A stretch of DNA of 6,518 nucleotides from Clostridia bacterium (GCA_900767015.1 CAAFXQ010000128.1:1-6518); one strand, 5' to 3'; counted from the stretch's first letter, positions 1 through 6,016 are shown. The notes: generated from the letters alone by a model not told the origin. A program made the numbers and translations.

Positions 1-9
1 ATGATAATT

Positions 10-51
10 GGCTCCCTCTTTGAGGGAGCTGTCACGAAGTGACTGAGGGAG
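10..51. repeat. Palindromic intergenic repeat (two hairpins plus a third GAGGGAG arm)
   Basis: GCTCCCTC (11-18) and GAGGGAGC (22-29) form a perfect 8-bp stem around a TTT loop. They are followed by GTCAC-GAA-GTGAC (31-43), a 5-bp stem with a 3-nt loop. A second GAGGGAG copy (45-51) could also pair with 12-18, giving an alternative cloverleaf-like fold. Intergenic elements of this style are, from my general knowledge, dispersed in many copies in Clostridia such as Ruminococcus relatives. A C-rich piece at 93-115 (CCCTTCCGTCGGCTCCGCC) resembles the other end of such elements and may be its degraded partner. There is no T-run beside the stems, so this is not a typical intrinsic terminator. The structure is seen directly; the family assignment is inferred. 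Confidence 0.75.
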
Positions 52-292
52 TCCCACTGACCGTCAACACAAGGTAAAATTCTGTTCGGCTTACCCCTTC
101 CGTCGGCTCCGCCCCTTGAATTTATTTGTCTGTTGAAAAAATGTTCGAAAAACAAACTGACAATAAGAAGCCAACTGACCGTCACACATTCTGACTTCTA
201 CCCTCTGCGCTTAGACTTTCCTCGCTCTTTTCCGCCGATTCAAAATAAACAAAACATTTTAATTGATTTTAACTCGTCGCTGTGTTATGATT
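52..292. other. Intergenic stretch with no supported gene
   Basis: This AT-rich stretch lies between the repeat and the 3' end of trmB. The one open frame (133-315, plus) has no ribosome binding site, low-complexity composition and runs into trmB on the opposite strand, so I do not accept it. ACTGACCGTC occurs twice (56-65 and 174-183), a 10-bp direct repeat that may be chance. I see no GC-rich hairpin with a T-run to end trmB transcription. Confidence 0.6.
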
Positions 293-979
293 TTATCGAC
301 TCTCCTGCGGTCTGACAAAAGCTTCAAGCCGGTAAATCGGCTGACCGAGAGCAACAAACTTGGACTCGTATTCTGTCATGATATTGTCCTCGGTATCGCC
401 GCTGTTATGAAGGTCAAGAGACACGTTTTCAAGAACGAAGCCGCACTTGGAAAACTGTTCGATCGAGGATTCAAAAAGAATTCTGTTGTCCGTCTTTTGT
501 ATGATTCTGCCTCCCGAAACTAAAATCTTCTTATAAATTTCAAGGAAGCTTTCATGCGTCAGCCTGTGCTTCGCCTGTCTTTTTTTCGGGAACGGACAGG
601 AAAAATTCAAATATATTCTTTCTATCGACTTTTCGGGAAGATAAAGGTCAAGCTTTTCTGCTCCGACCCGTATAAACCTCAGATTGGAAAGCCCCTCTTT
701 TTTTGCTTTTTCCATCGCCTGCACGATGACGTTTTCGTTGATTTCAACGGCAAGAAAATTCCTGTCGGGGTTTCTCTTTGCGATTTCAACGGCGAACTGC
801 CCTTTTCCGCAGCCGATTTCGAGTTCAACCGGGTTTGCGTTCGAGAATATCTCTTCATAGTTTATTATGTGCTTTTCGGGCGTCTTTCCGTACTCAAGCG
901 TTTCCCATTCTATTTCAACCGCATAGTCACGGCAGTTGTCAAGCCTTGACTGCAGGTTTTTCTTTCTTCTCATTCTCAT
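293..979 (-). CDS. trmB: tRNA (guanine-N7-)-methyltransferase TrmB
   Basis: TrmB uses S-adenosylmethionine to methylate N7 of guanine 46 in the variable loop of tRNAs; it is a soluble, usually monomeric or dimeric enzyme. At 228 residues it has the normal family length. The SAM-binding glycine loop is ELEIGCGKG (52-60), and the acidic residue ending the next strand is in FLAVEI (75-80). The family signature is at 125-140 (NFSCPFPKKRQAKHRL), followed by KTDN (162-165) and TEYESKF (202-208). The signature is unusual: Cys128, Phe130 and Gln135 stand where most members have Asp, Trp and His. The Asp position is generally regarded as functionally important, so this may be a clostridial variant. 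The start at 979 is preceded by GAGAGGAAC about 13 nt upstream; a second Met at codon 3 is a minor alternative. The gene is transcribed divergently from the esterase and appears monocistronic. The family call is firm; the meaning of the substitution is open. Confidence 0.93.
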   Translation of the reverse strand: MRMRRKKNLQSRLDNCRDYAVEIEWETLEYGKTPEKHIINYEEIFSNANPVELEIGCGKGQFAVEIAKRNPDRNFLAVEINENVIVQAMEKAKKEGLSNLRFIRVGAEKLDLYLPEKSIERIYLNFSCPFPKKRQAKHRLTHESFLEIYKKILVSGGRIIQKTDNRILFESSIEQFSKCGFVLENVSLDLHNSGDTEDNIMTEYESKFVALGQPIYRLEAFVRPQESR

Positions 980-1015
980 AGAATTTATTGTTCCTCTCTT
1001 TTTTGTTAACTAATA

Positions 1016-1021
1016 TATAAT
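1016..1021 (+). promoter_or_regulatory. Candidate -10 box for the esterase gene, overlapping the trmB -10
   Basis: A perfect TATAAT lies 37 nt before the esterase start codon, a sensible distance. The -35 side is weak: TTGTTC at 989-994 gives a 21-nt spacer, which is too long. The box overlaps the opposing trmB -10 (1017-1022), so the two promoters, if real, would compete for polymerase. Confidence 0.35.
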
Positions 1022-1045
1022 AACAGCAAAACTTCAATTTTACAA
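1017..1045 (-). promoter_or_regulatory. Probable sigma-A promoter of trmB
   Basis: Read on the minus strand, TTGTAA (1045-1040) and TATTAT (1022-1017) are separated by exactly 17 nt and lie about 38 bp before the trmB start codon. This is a good match to a housekeeping promoter, inferred from sequence only. Confidence 0.55.
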
Positions 1046-1057
1046 GAGGTGAAACAC

Positions 1058-1924
1058 ATGATATCCGTCGAAAACAAGCTTCACAACGCAAGAAGACGAG
1101 TTCAATTCGAGCGTCATATTTTTCTGCGCCGCCTGAAGGGCGAAAAACCGATCATCAATCTTTATTCCAAAGATGAAATCAAGCAGGAACCGTCCCGGGC
1201 CCACGCAAAAATCATTCCTTTCGTAATCGGTACCAATGCGCCGACAGCCATCATCTGCCCCGGCGGCGCCTATCAGTTCATCTCCTACAACAACGAGGGC
1301 GCAGAGTATGCGAAAGCGTTGAATAAGCGGGGCTATAACGCTTTTATGCTTTCGTACCGGGTCGGTTATAACGCCCGCTTCCCGTTTCCGATGGAGGATC
1401 TTGCAAGGGCGATCTGCTTTGTCAAGTACAACGCAAAAGAATACAACATCAACGCCGATACGCTTTATCTTTTCGGCTCGTCCGCCGGCGGACACCTTGC
1501 CGCCTGTTTCAGCGCAAAATACAAGGACTTCCCGAACGAATACTGCGGGGAAAGCTATAATCTTAAGCCGACGGGGCTTGTTTTGTCGTACCCCGTTATC
1601 ACCATGGGCGACTATACGCATGAGCTTTCGAGGACACTGCTTTTAGGGCTTCACAGCACCGAAAAAAAGAGAAATGCGACCTCGGTCGAGCTGATTGCCG
1701 ATTCGGATTTTCCGCCGACCTTTTTCTGGCACTGCGAGGGCGACGAAACCGTACCGATCAAAAACAGCGAAATGCTTGACGAAAGGCTTAACGAAGTCGG
1801 TGTCAGGCATTGGTTCAGCCGTTATCCGCACGGCGGTCACGGAATCGGTCTCGGGGTCGGAACGGTCGCCGAGGGCTGGCTCAACGACGCCGTTCAGTTT
1901 TTAAAGAGCATTGATTTTGAATAA
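1058..1924 (+). CDS. Alpha/beta-hydrolase, acetylesterase/BD-FAE-like carboxylesterase
   Basis: This 288-residue protein is a serine esterase of the alpha/beta-hydrolase fold, in the group annotated as acetyl-xylan/BD-FAE-like or lipase-like esterases. The oxyanion-hole segment is CPGGAYQF (67-74), and the nucleophile elbow is GSSAGG with Ser142. The acid is probably Asp229 (CEGDETVP) and the base His261 (HGGHG), so the triad is complete and correctly spaced. There is no signal peptide or membrane segment, so it should act in the cytoplasm, plausibly deacetylating imported sugars or oligosaccharides; the substrate is not readable from sequence. A basic N-terminal stretch of about 60 residues precedes the core. 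I chose ATG 1058 over the in-frame GTG at 1049, because AGAGGTG (1045-1051) sits 6 nt before the ATG and includes that GTG. It is followed by a 168-nt gap with a new promoter for the phosphorylase, and I see no clear terminator hairpin. Confidence 0.88.
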   Translation: MISVENKLHNARRRVQFERHIFLRRLKGEKPIINLYSKDEIKQEPSRAHAKIIPFVIGTNAPTAIICPGGAYQFISYNNEGAEYAKALNKRGYNAFMLSYRVGYNARFPFPMEDLARAICFVKYNAKEYNINADTLYLFGSSAGGHLAACFSAKYKDFPNEYCGESYNLKPTGLVLSYPVITMGDYTHELSRTLLLGLHSTEKKRNATSVELIADSDFPPTFFWHCEGDETVPIKNSEMLDERLNEVGVRHWFSRYPHGGHGIGLGVGTVAEGWLNDAVQFLKSIDFE

Positions 1925-2008
1925 CCGTCGTTTTTTTGTCATTTTTACCATCATTTTATTGGACTGCTAAAAAAGAATCAACACATATAACAAAATGTCT
2001 GTTAGGTA

Positions 2009-2037
2009 TTGAATTCGGCATAATTTTAGTGTAAAAT
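2009..2037 (+). promoter_or_regulatory. Sigma-A-type promoter of the glycogen phosphorylase gene
   Basis: TTGAAT (2009-2014) and TAAAAT (2032-2037) are separated by 17 nt, with the expected transcription start near 2044 and a leader of about 50 nt before ATG 2093. This gives the phosphorylase its own transcription unit. Confidence 0.65.
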
Positions 2038-2041
2038 ACAC
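2023..2041. promoter_or_regulatory. Overlapping dyads on the glgP -10, possible operator
   Basis: ATTTTA-GTG-TAAAAT (2023-2037) and GTGTA-AAA-TACAC (2029-2041) are two perfect inverted repeats that overlap each other and cover the -10 box. A repressor bound here would block transcription of glgP. No regulator is encoded in the window and I do not recognise the motif; in AT-rich DNA such dyads can also arise by chance. Confidence 0.35.
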
Positions 2042-2092
2042 ATACAAAATAAAAATAAACGATTGTTTTTTCATAAATTTTGGAGGTTTTAT

Positions 2093-4498
2093 ATGAATTA
2101 TTCCCTTACCAAGGCTCAGGCGAAAGAACTCATCAGCGCCAAGCTCTCCCATTTCTTCGGCGTTTCGCCCGAGGAAGCGACCGATGAACAGTATTACAAG
2201 GCGGTTGCGCTTATCGTAAAAGATCTGATGCACGACGGTCTTCGTGAAACCCGCAAGAAAGCGGACGAAAGCGACTCGAAGAGAATTTACTATTTAAGCA
2301 TGGAGTTTCTCATGGGTCGTTCGCTCAAGAACAATCTTTACAATCTCAATCTGACAAAGACCTTTACTTCGGCTTTAAAAGACTTCGGTATCAATATCGA
2401 AAAGCTTTATGACTGCGAACCGGACGCAGGTCTCGGCAACGGCGGTCTCGGCCGTCTTGCCGCCTGCTATCTTGACGGTCTTGCCACGCAGGGCTATGTC
2501 GGAATGGGCTATTCGATTATGTACGAATGCGGTATCTTCAAGCAAAAGCTTGTTGACGGCTGGCAGACCGAGCTTCCCGACTTTTGGCTCCCCGGTGGTG
2601 AGGTATGGCTGACAAGACGTGACCAGGAAGCCGTTCAGGTAAGCTTCGGCGGCACGATTCAGGAAAGCTGGGACAATCAGTACCACTCGGTCGAAAACGT
2701 CAACGACACCAAAATCAACGCCGTTCCCTACGATATGTTCGTCAGCGGCAAGGACGGCAAGGGTTACAGCATTTTAAGACTCTGGAAGTCCGAAGCGCCG
2801 TCGCTCGATATGCACCTGTTCGATCAGGGTCAGTATATGAAAGCAATGGAAAGAGCGGCTATGGCGGAGGTCATCAGCAAGATTCTTTACCCGTCCGACA
2901 ATCACCCCGAGGGCAAGAGCCTTCGCTTAAAGCAGCAGTATTTCCTTGTTTCCGCTTCGATTCAGGACATCGTCAAGCGTCATCTGCGTCACTTCTCCAC
3001 CATGTCCAACTTTGCCGAGAAGAACGCCGTTCACATCAACGACACGCACCCCACCCTTTCGATCCCGGAGCTGATGCGTATTTTGCTTGACGAGTGCGGC
3101 TATGAATGGGACGACGCCTGGAAGATCGTCACCGAAACGATGGCATACACCAACCACACGGTCATGAAAGAAGCGCTTGAATGCTGGTCCGAGGATCTTT
3201 TCAGAACGCTTCTTCCGAGAATTTATCAGATTATCAAGGAAATCGACAATCGCTACCGTGCCTATATCTGGAGCGCAACCGGCGACGCCGGAAAGGTCAA
3301 TGAGCTTGCCGTTATCGCAAACGGTGTTATCCGCATGGCGAACCTCTGTGTTGCGACCTGCCACAGCGTCAACGGCGTTTCCGCTCTTCACAGTCAGATT
3401 CTGAAAGACACCCTTTTCAAGGATTATTATCAGCTCACGCCGCAGAAGTTCAAGAACGTCACCAACGGTATCGCCCACAGACGCTGGCTTTGTCAGTCGA
3501 ACCCGCTTCTTTCCGACTATATCAACAAGCTTATCGGCAAAGGCTTTGTCCTCAAGGCTGACGAGCTCGAAAAACTCAAAAAGTACGCCGACGACAAAGA
3601 AGTTCTCGTTCAGCTTGACAAAATCAAGCACGAAAACAAGAAGCTTTTCGCTCAGCACGTCAAGAAAGAAACCGGTATTATCCTTGACCCCGATTCGATC
3701 TTTGACGTTCAGGTCAAGCGCCTTCACGAATACAAGAGACAGCACCTCAACGCTTTTCAGATTCTTGCCAAGTACCTTGAAATCAAGGACAATCCGAACG
3801 GAAACTATACGCCGCACACCTATATTTTCGGCGCAAAAGCGGCTTCGGGCTACTTTATGGCCAAGAAAATCATCAGCTTCATCTATGCGATGAGCCAGAT
3901 GATTAACAACGACCCCGAGGTCAACAAGTTCCTGAAGGTCGTATATCTCGAGGACTACAACGTCACCATGGCGGAAAGACTCATGCCCGCCGCCGACATC
4001 AGCGAGCAGATCTCGCTTGCCGGAACGGAAGCCAGCGGTACGGGCAACATGAAGCTGATGCTCAACGGCGCTATCACGCTCGGTACGCTTGACGGAGCGA
4101 ACGTTGAAATTCACGAAGCGGTCGGCGACGACAACATGATTTTGTTCGGCATGACGACAAACGAGGTCAGAGAGCTTGAAAGAGCCGGCTATCAGCCGAT
4201 GAACTACTTCAACAACAACGCCGAGCTTCGCCGGGTCATCGAGTTCATTCAGCACGGCATCGAGGGTAAGGACTTCCCCGAAATCGGCAACACCATTATC
4301 CACCACGACCCGTACATGGTTCTTGCCGACTTCGCTGATTACCGCAACGCTCAAAAGAAGATTGACACCCTTTGGGCGGACAGAGAAAACTGGAACCGTA
4401 TGTCACTGATGAATATTGCCTCAGCCGGAAGATTTGCCGCCGACCGGGCTATCAACGACTACGCAAGAGACATCTGGCACACAAAGCCGGTAAAATAA
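2093..4498 (+). CDS. glgP: Glycogen/starch/alpha-glucan phosphorylase
   Basis: This is a GT35-family enzyme that removes the terminal alpha-1,4-glucose of glycogen or maltodextrin with phosphate, giving glucose-1-phosphate. At 801 residues it is full length. Conserved blocks run in order: YLSMEFLMGRSL (67-78), GLGNGGLGRLAACYLDGLA (113-131), HINDTHP (314-320), NVTNGIAHRRW (455-465), KRLHEYKRQ (542-550), and the pyridoxal-phosphate site EASGTGNMK with Lys654 as the Schiff-base lysine. The N-terminus is short, and the phosphorylatable serine region of animal enzymes is not seen, so control is probably transcriptional. Start ATG 2093 follows GGAGG (2082-2086) at 6 nt; an upstream in-frame TTG at 2063 is rejected because it precedes that site. 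The gene has its own promoter and terminator and no glgB/C/A/X partner beside it. Whether glycogen or maltodextrin is preferred (GlgP versus MalP) cannot be told from sequence alone. Confidence 0.97.
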   Translation: MNYSLTKAQAKELISAKLSHFFGVSPEEATDEQYYKAVALIVKDLMHDGLRETRKKADESDSKRIYYLSMEFLMGRSLKNNLYNLNLTKTFTSALKDFGINIEKLYDCEPDAGLGNGGLGRLAACYLDGLATQGYVGMGYSIMYECGIFKQKLVDGWQTELPDFWLPGGEVWLTRRDQEAVQVSFGGTIQESWDNQYHSVENVNDTKINAVPYDMFVSGKDGKGYSILRLWKSEAPSLDMHLFDQGQYMKAMERAAMAEVISKILYPSDNHPEGKSLRLKQQYFLVSASIQDIVKRHLRHFSTMSNFAEKNAVHINDTHPTLSIPELMRILLDECGYEWDDAWKIVTETMAYTNHTVMKEALECWSEDLFRTLLPRIYQIIKEIDNRYRAYIWSATGDAGKVNELAVIANGVIRMANLCVATCHSVNGVSALHSQILKDTLFKDYYQLTPQKFKNVTNGIAHRRWLCQSNPLLSDYINKLIGKGFVLKADELEKLKKYADDKEVLVQLDKIKHENKKLFAQHVKKETGIILDPDSIFDVQVKRLHEYKRQHLNAFQILAKYLEIKDNPNGNYTPHTYIFGAKAASGYFMAKKIISFIYAMSQMINNDPEVNKFLKVVYLEDYNVTMAERLMPAADISEQISLAGTEASGTGNMKLMLNGAITLGTLDGANVEIHEAVGDDNMILFGMTTNEVRELERAGYQPMNYFNNNAELRRVIEFIQHGIEGKDFPEIGNTIIHHDPYMVLADFADYRNAQKKIDTLWADRENWNRMSLMNIASAGRFAADRAINDYARDIWHTKPVK

Positions 4499-4525
4499 TC
4501 CGGCTGCAGAAACCTGAAGCAAAAT

Positions 4526-4565
4526 AACAAAACGGTGTTTTTACCGAACGCCGTTTTGTTTTCGT
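4526..4565 (+). terminator. Intrinsic terminator of glgP
   Basis: AACAAAACGG (4526-4535) pairs perfectly with CCGTTTTGTT (4551-4560). The stem extends inward by a T-G wobble and a G-C pair to 12 bp with an 11-nt loop, and is followed by a T-rich tail. A smaller nested hairpin, CGGT-GTTTTT-ACCG, could compete. It begins 28 nt after the glgP stop. Confidence 0.8.
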
Positions 4566-4612
4566 TTTCTGTCATTGAAAAAAAGATGTAAAAAATGGGA
4601 AAGGGTGATGAT

Positions 4613-5350
4613 GTGAACCGCATATTTTCAAAAATTAAATATACTTTCAACAGTATTTTCAAAGAAATCTCCGTTGCGGAATATATTTCCTGGTGGGTGG
4701 TAAGAGTTCTTCTGATCTGGGCGATTATCGCCTGTCCGCAAAGCGAAAAAATCATGATTTCCATCAATTTCCTCGCCTTGTTTGCCATGAGTCTTTTGCG
4801 TTTTTTGGCTAGCAAAGACGGCTTCGTTTCAAGAATCAGCTTTCGCTGTCAGCACATCATCAACATCATTGAATTTCTCGGCACGTTTTTACACAACTTT
4901 TTAAACATCGGAAAATATATTGACAACTTCGACCGGATCCTCCATGTCGCTTCCGGACCGCTCGTCGTAATCGCCGGCTATTACATATTGAAGGCTTGTT
5001 ACAAAACCGAAGAGCAGCGCAAAATTGCCCTCGAGCCGAGAACGGCCGCTCTGTTTTCCTGCGGATTCTCGTTCATTGCCATCTGTCTTTGGGAGTTCAT
5101 GGAATTTTTCGGCGACCTTCTTTTCGGAACAACCAATCAAGGCTACAACTGTACGCCGTCAAATGACGAATTCTGGTATATTGTTTTCAACCGATTTCAC
5201 GCCGCCGGCGCCGCACAGTACCCGCTTTGGGACACAATGTTCGATATGTTTGACGCTGCGGTCACAACGGCAATCGCCACAGTTGTCATGTACCTTGTTC
5301 TGCGGTCACGCAGGAAAAAAACCGATACACAGAAATTCATCAATCAATAA
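4613..5350 (+). CDS. Six-helix membrane protein resembling the YjdF/DUF2238 family
   Basis: This is a polytopic membrane protein of 245 residues. Hydrophobic helices fall at about 26-41, 47-65, 82-98, 112-128, 145-171 and 211-230, with a basic C-terminal tail (RSRRKK). DRILHVASGP (107-116), the acidic helix WEFMEFFGDLLFG (160-172) and LWDTMFDMF (205-213) match, from memory, the DRxxH..G, YExxEW and WDTqwDm pattern of the DUF2238/YjdF inner-membrane family. That family has no settled function. I prefer the GTG start at 4613, because AAAGGGTGAT (4600-4609) looks like a Shine-Dalgarno site about 8 nt before it. An in-frame ATG at 4595 would add six residues and has no good site of its own. The gene follows the glgP terminator and ends just before a bidirectional terminator. 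I see no promoter of consensus quality between 4565 and 4613, so it may depend on readthrough from glgP. The family call is moderate. Confidence 0.8.
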   Translation: MNRIFSKIKYTFNSIFKEISVAEYISWWVVRVLLIWAIIACPQSEKIMISINFLALFAMSLLRFLASKDGFVSRISFRCQHIINIIEFLGTFLHNFLNIGKYIDNFDRILHVASGPLVVIAGYYILKACYKTEEQRKIALEPRTAALFSCGFSFIAICLWEFMEFFGDLLFGTTNQGYNCTPSNDEFWYIVFNRFHAAGAAQYPLWDTMFDMFDAAVTTAIATVVMYLVLRSRRKKTDTQKFINQ

Positions 5351-5355
5351 AAAGT

Positions 5356-5390
5356 CCGAACCGCCGACTGATTGTCAGCGGTTCGGTTTT
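5356..5390. terminator. Bidirectional intrinsic terminator between convergent genes
   Basis: CCGAACCG (5356-5363) pairs with CGGTTCGG (5379-5386), with an inner CTGA-TTG-TCAG helix separated by a small bulge. TTTT follows on the plus strand and AAAAA (5349-5353) precedes it, so it has a T-run in both directions. It can end the plus-strand membrane protein gene and the minus-strand orphan gene. Confidence 0.85.
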
Positions 5391-5450
5391 GTCGTCAGAC
5401 GCAGGTACTGTTCAGGAATACGGAAAAGCGTGACCTGTCTTTTCTTCTGT

Positions 5451-5714
5451 TCAGAAATAGACTTCTTTTATTGCCTCTTTTGTCAATTGTTCAAGTTCTC
5501 TTCGCTTCGAAAACAGATGCTCATCAATTTTCAAAATCTGGCTGCTCTCAAGAAGATTGTTGGAAATCAGCTTGACAGCGGCCGCATTCACAACCGATAT
5601 GTATCCCGAAAGCAAGATAATGTTTGTCCGGATACTTGCAAGCTTCGCCTCCTGCTCCGACAACCACGGATTCGCTGTTGATACAATATTCTTTAAATCA
5701 ATTACATTCTGCAT
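5451..5714 (-). CDS. Small hypothetical protein, 87 residues, unrecognised
   Basis: I do not recognise this protein. It has no signal peptide. A moderately hydrophobic, alanine-containing stretch, NIILLSGYISVVNAAAVKLI (31-50), is probably an amphipathic helix rather than a clear membrane span. The last 25 residues (from DEHLFSKRRELEQL) are charged with heptad-like leucines, suggesting helical bundling or a short coiled coil. It is judged real because GAAGGGTG sits 7 nt before the ATG on the minus strand, a candidate promoter lies upstream, and a bidirectional terminator lies downstream. The opposite-strand frames here have no comparable signals. It lies 3' of gap on the same strand but is separated by the gap terminator and about 300 nt, so it is probably its own unit. 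Comparative conservation would decide whether it is a true gene. Confidence 0.6.
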   Translation of the reverse strand: MQNVIDLKNIVSTANPWLSEQEAKLASIRTNIILLSGYISVVNAAAVKLISNNLLESSQILKIDEHLFSKRRELEQLTKEAIKEVYF

Positions 5715-5792
5715 ATTTTCGCACCCTTCATAATCGTTTTTCTTATGCAGGCCACGACTTTCGCGCTTTTCCTACCGTAATTATACCGGTAT

Positions 5793-5821
5793 TCTATATA
5801 AAATACGTCGGGTTTTGTCGA
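5793..5821 (-). promoter_or_regulatory. Candidate promoter of the 87-residue protein
   Basis: Read on the minus strand, TCGACA (5821-5816) and TATAGA (5798-5793) are 17 nt apart, predicting a leader of about 70 nt. Just downstream, a perfect TATAAT (5785-5780) lies inside a TACCG..CGGTA dyad (5773-5791). It has a poor -35, so it is either an alternative -10 or part of an operator. Confidence 0.35.
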
Positions 5822-5880
5822 AGGACTGACATTTTTTTACATACTACGGTTTTTTATCATTTCTTTGTTTTTCCTTCGAC
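5817..5880. repeat. 9-bp inverted repeat with 46-nt spacer
   Basis: GTCGAAGGA (5817-5825) and TCCTTCGAC (5872-5880) are exact reverse complements flanking a T-rich spacer. The left arm covers the -35 region of the candidate orphan-gene promoter. It may be a looped regulator site, a relic of a mobile element, or chance. Confidence 0.4.
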
Positions 5881-5930
5881 GAAGTGAAAGATGTCCGAGA
5901 ATAAAGGCTTCCGAGGCTTTTTGAAAAACT

Positions 5931-5952
5931 ATCTTTATACAATCTTTATACA
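5931..5952. repeat. Tandem duplication of an 11-bp unit
   Basis: ATCTTTATACA occurs twice, head to tail (5931-5941 and 5942-5952), followed by a partial ATTTTAT. The period is close to one helical turn, which would place any bound protein on one face, but simple slippage in AT-rich DNA explains it as well. Confidence 0.75.
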
Positions 5953-6016
5953 ATTTTATTCATTCTTAATGTGGCCTTTATGCATCAATTACAGGCAAAA
6001 AACTCAAAAGGACAAG

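Larger units (their letters stand above)
5715..6016. other. 302-nt intergenic region between the orphan gene and the gap terminator
   Basis: This AT-rich stretch holds the candidate promoter and TACCG..CGGTA dyad of the orphan gene, a widely spaced 9-bp inverted repeat (5817-5825 with 5872-5880) and a tandem 11-bp duplication (5931-5952). A plus-strand open frame starting at 5891 has a poor ribosome binding site and runs antisense through the gap terminator into gap; I do not accept it as a gene. No structured RNA family is recognised. Confidence 0.6.

Noticed and set aside
10..51. CRISPR repeat or intrinsic terminator
   Set aside because: There is a single unit without spacers and no T-run beside either hairpin; it fits a dispersed intergenic palindromic repeat better.
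133..315. Plus-strand 60-codon frame in the left intergenic region
   Set aside because: No ribosome binding site, no recognisable composition, and its end overlaps the trmB coding sequence.
1040..1621. Minus-strand open frame opposite the esterase
   Set aside because: The plus strand has a complete catalytic triad and ribosome binding site, while the minus frame shows no motif and would overlap the trmB promoter.
2927..4354. Long minus-strand open frame (475 codons) opposite glgP
   Set aside because: It is a shadow of the phosphorylase codon bias: valine- and leucine-rich, with no ribosome binding site and no family motifs, whereas the plus strand is an unmistakable full-length GT35 enzyme.
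5408..5459. TGA at the end of the orphan gene as a selenocysteine or recoded codon
   Set aside because: There is no convincing stem-loop immediately after the TGA, and the possible extension is only 12 residues after the recoded position, with no sign of conservation.
5025..5681. Plus-strand 218-codon frame overlapping the membrane protein gene and the orphan gene
   Set aside because: It reads out of frame through the 3' half of the membrane protein gene, through a strong terminator, then antisense to the orphan gene; the composition is serine/arginine-rich noise.
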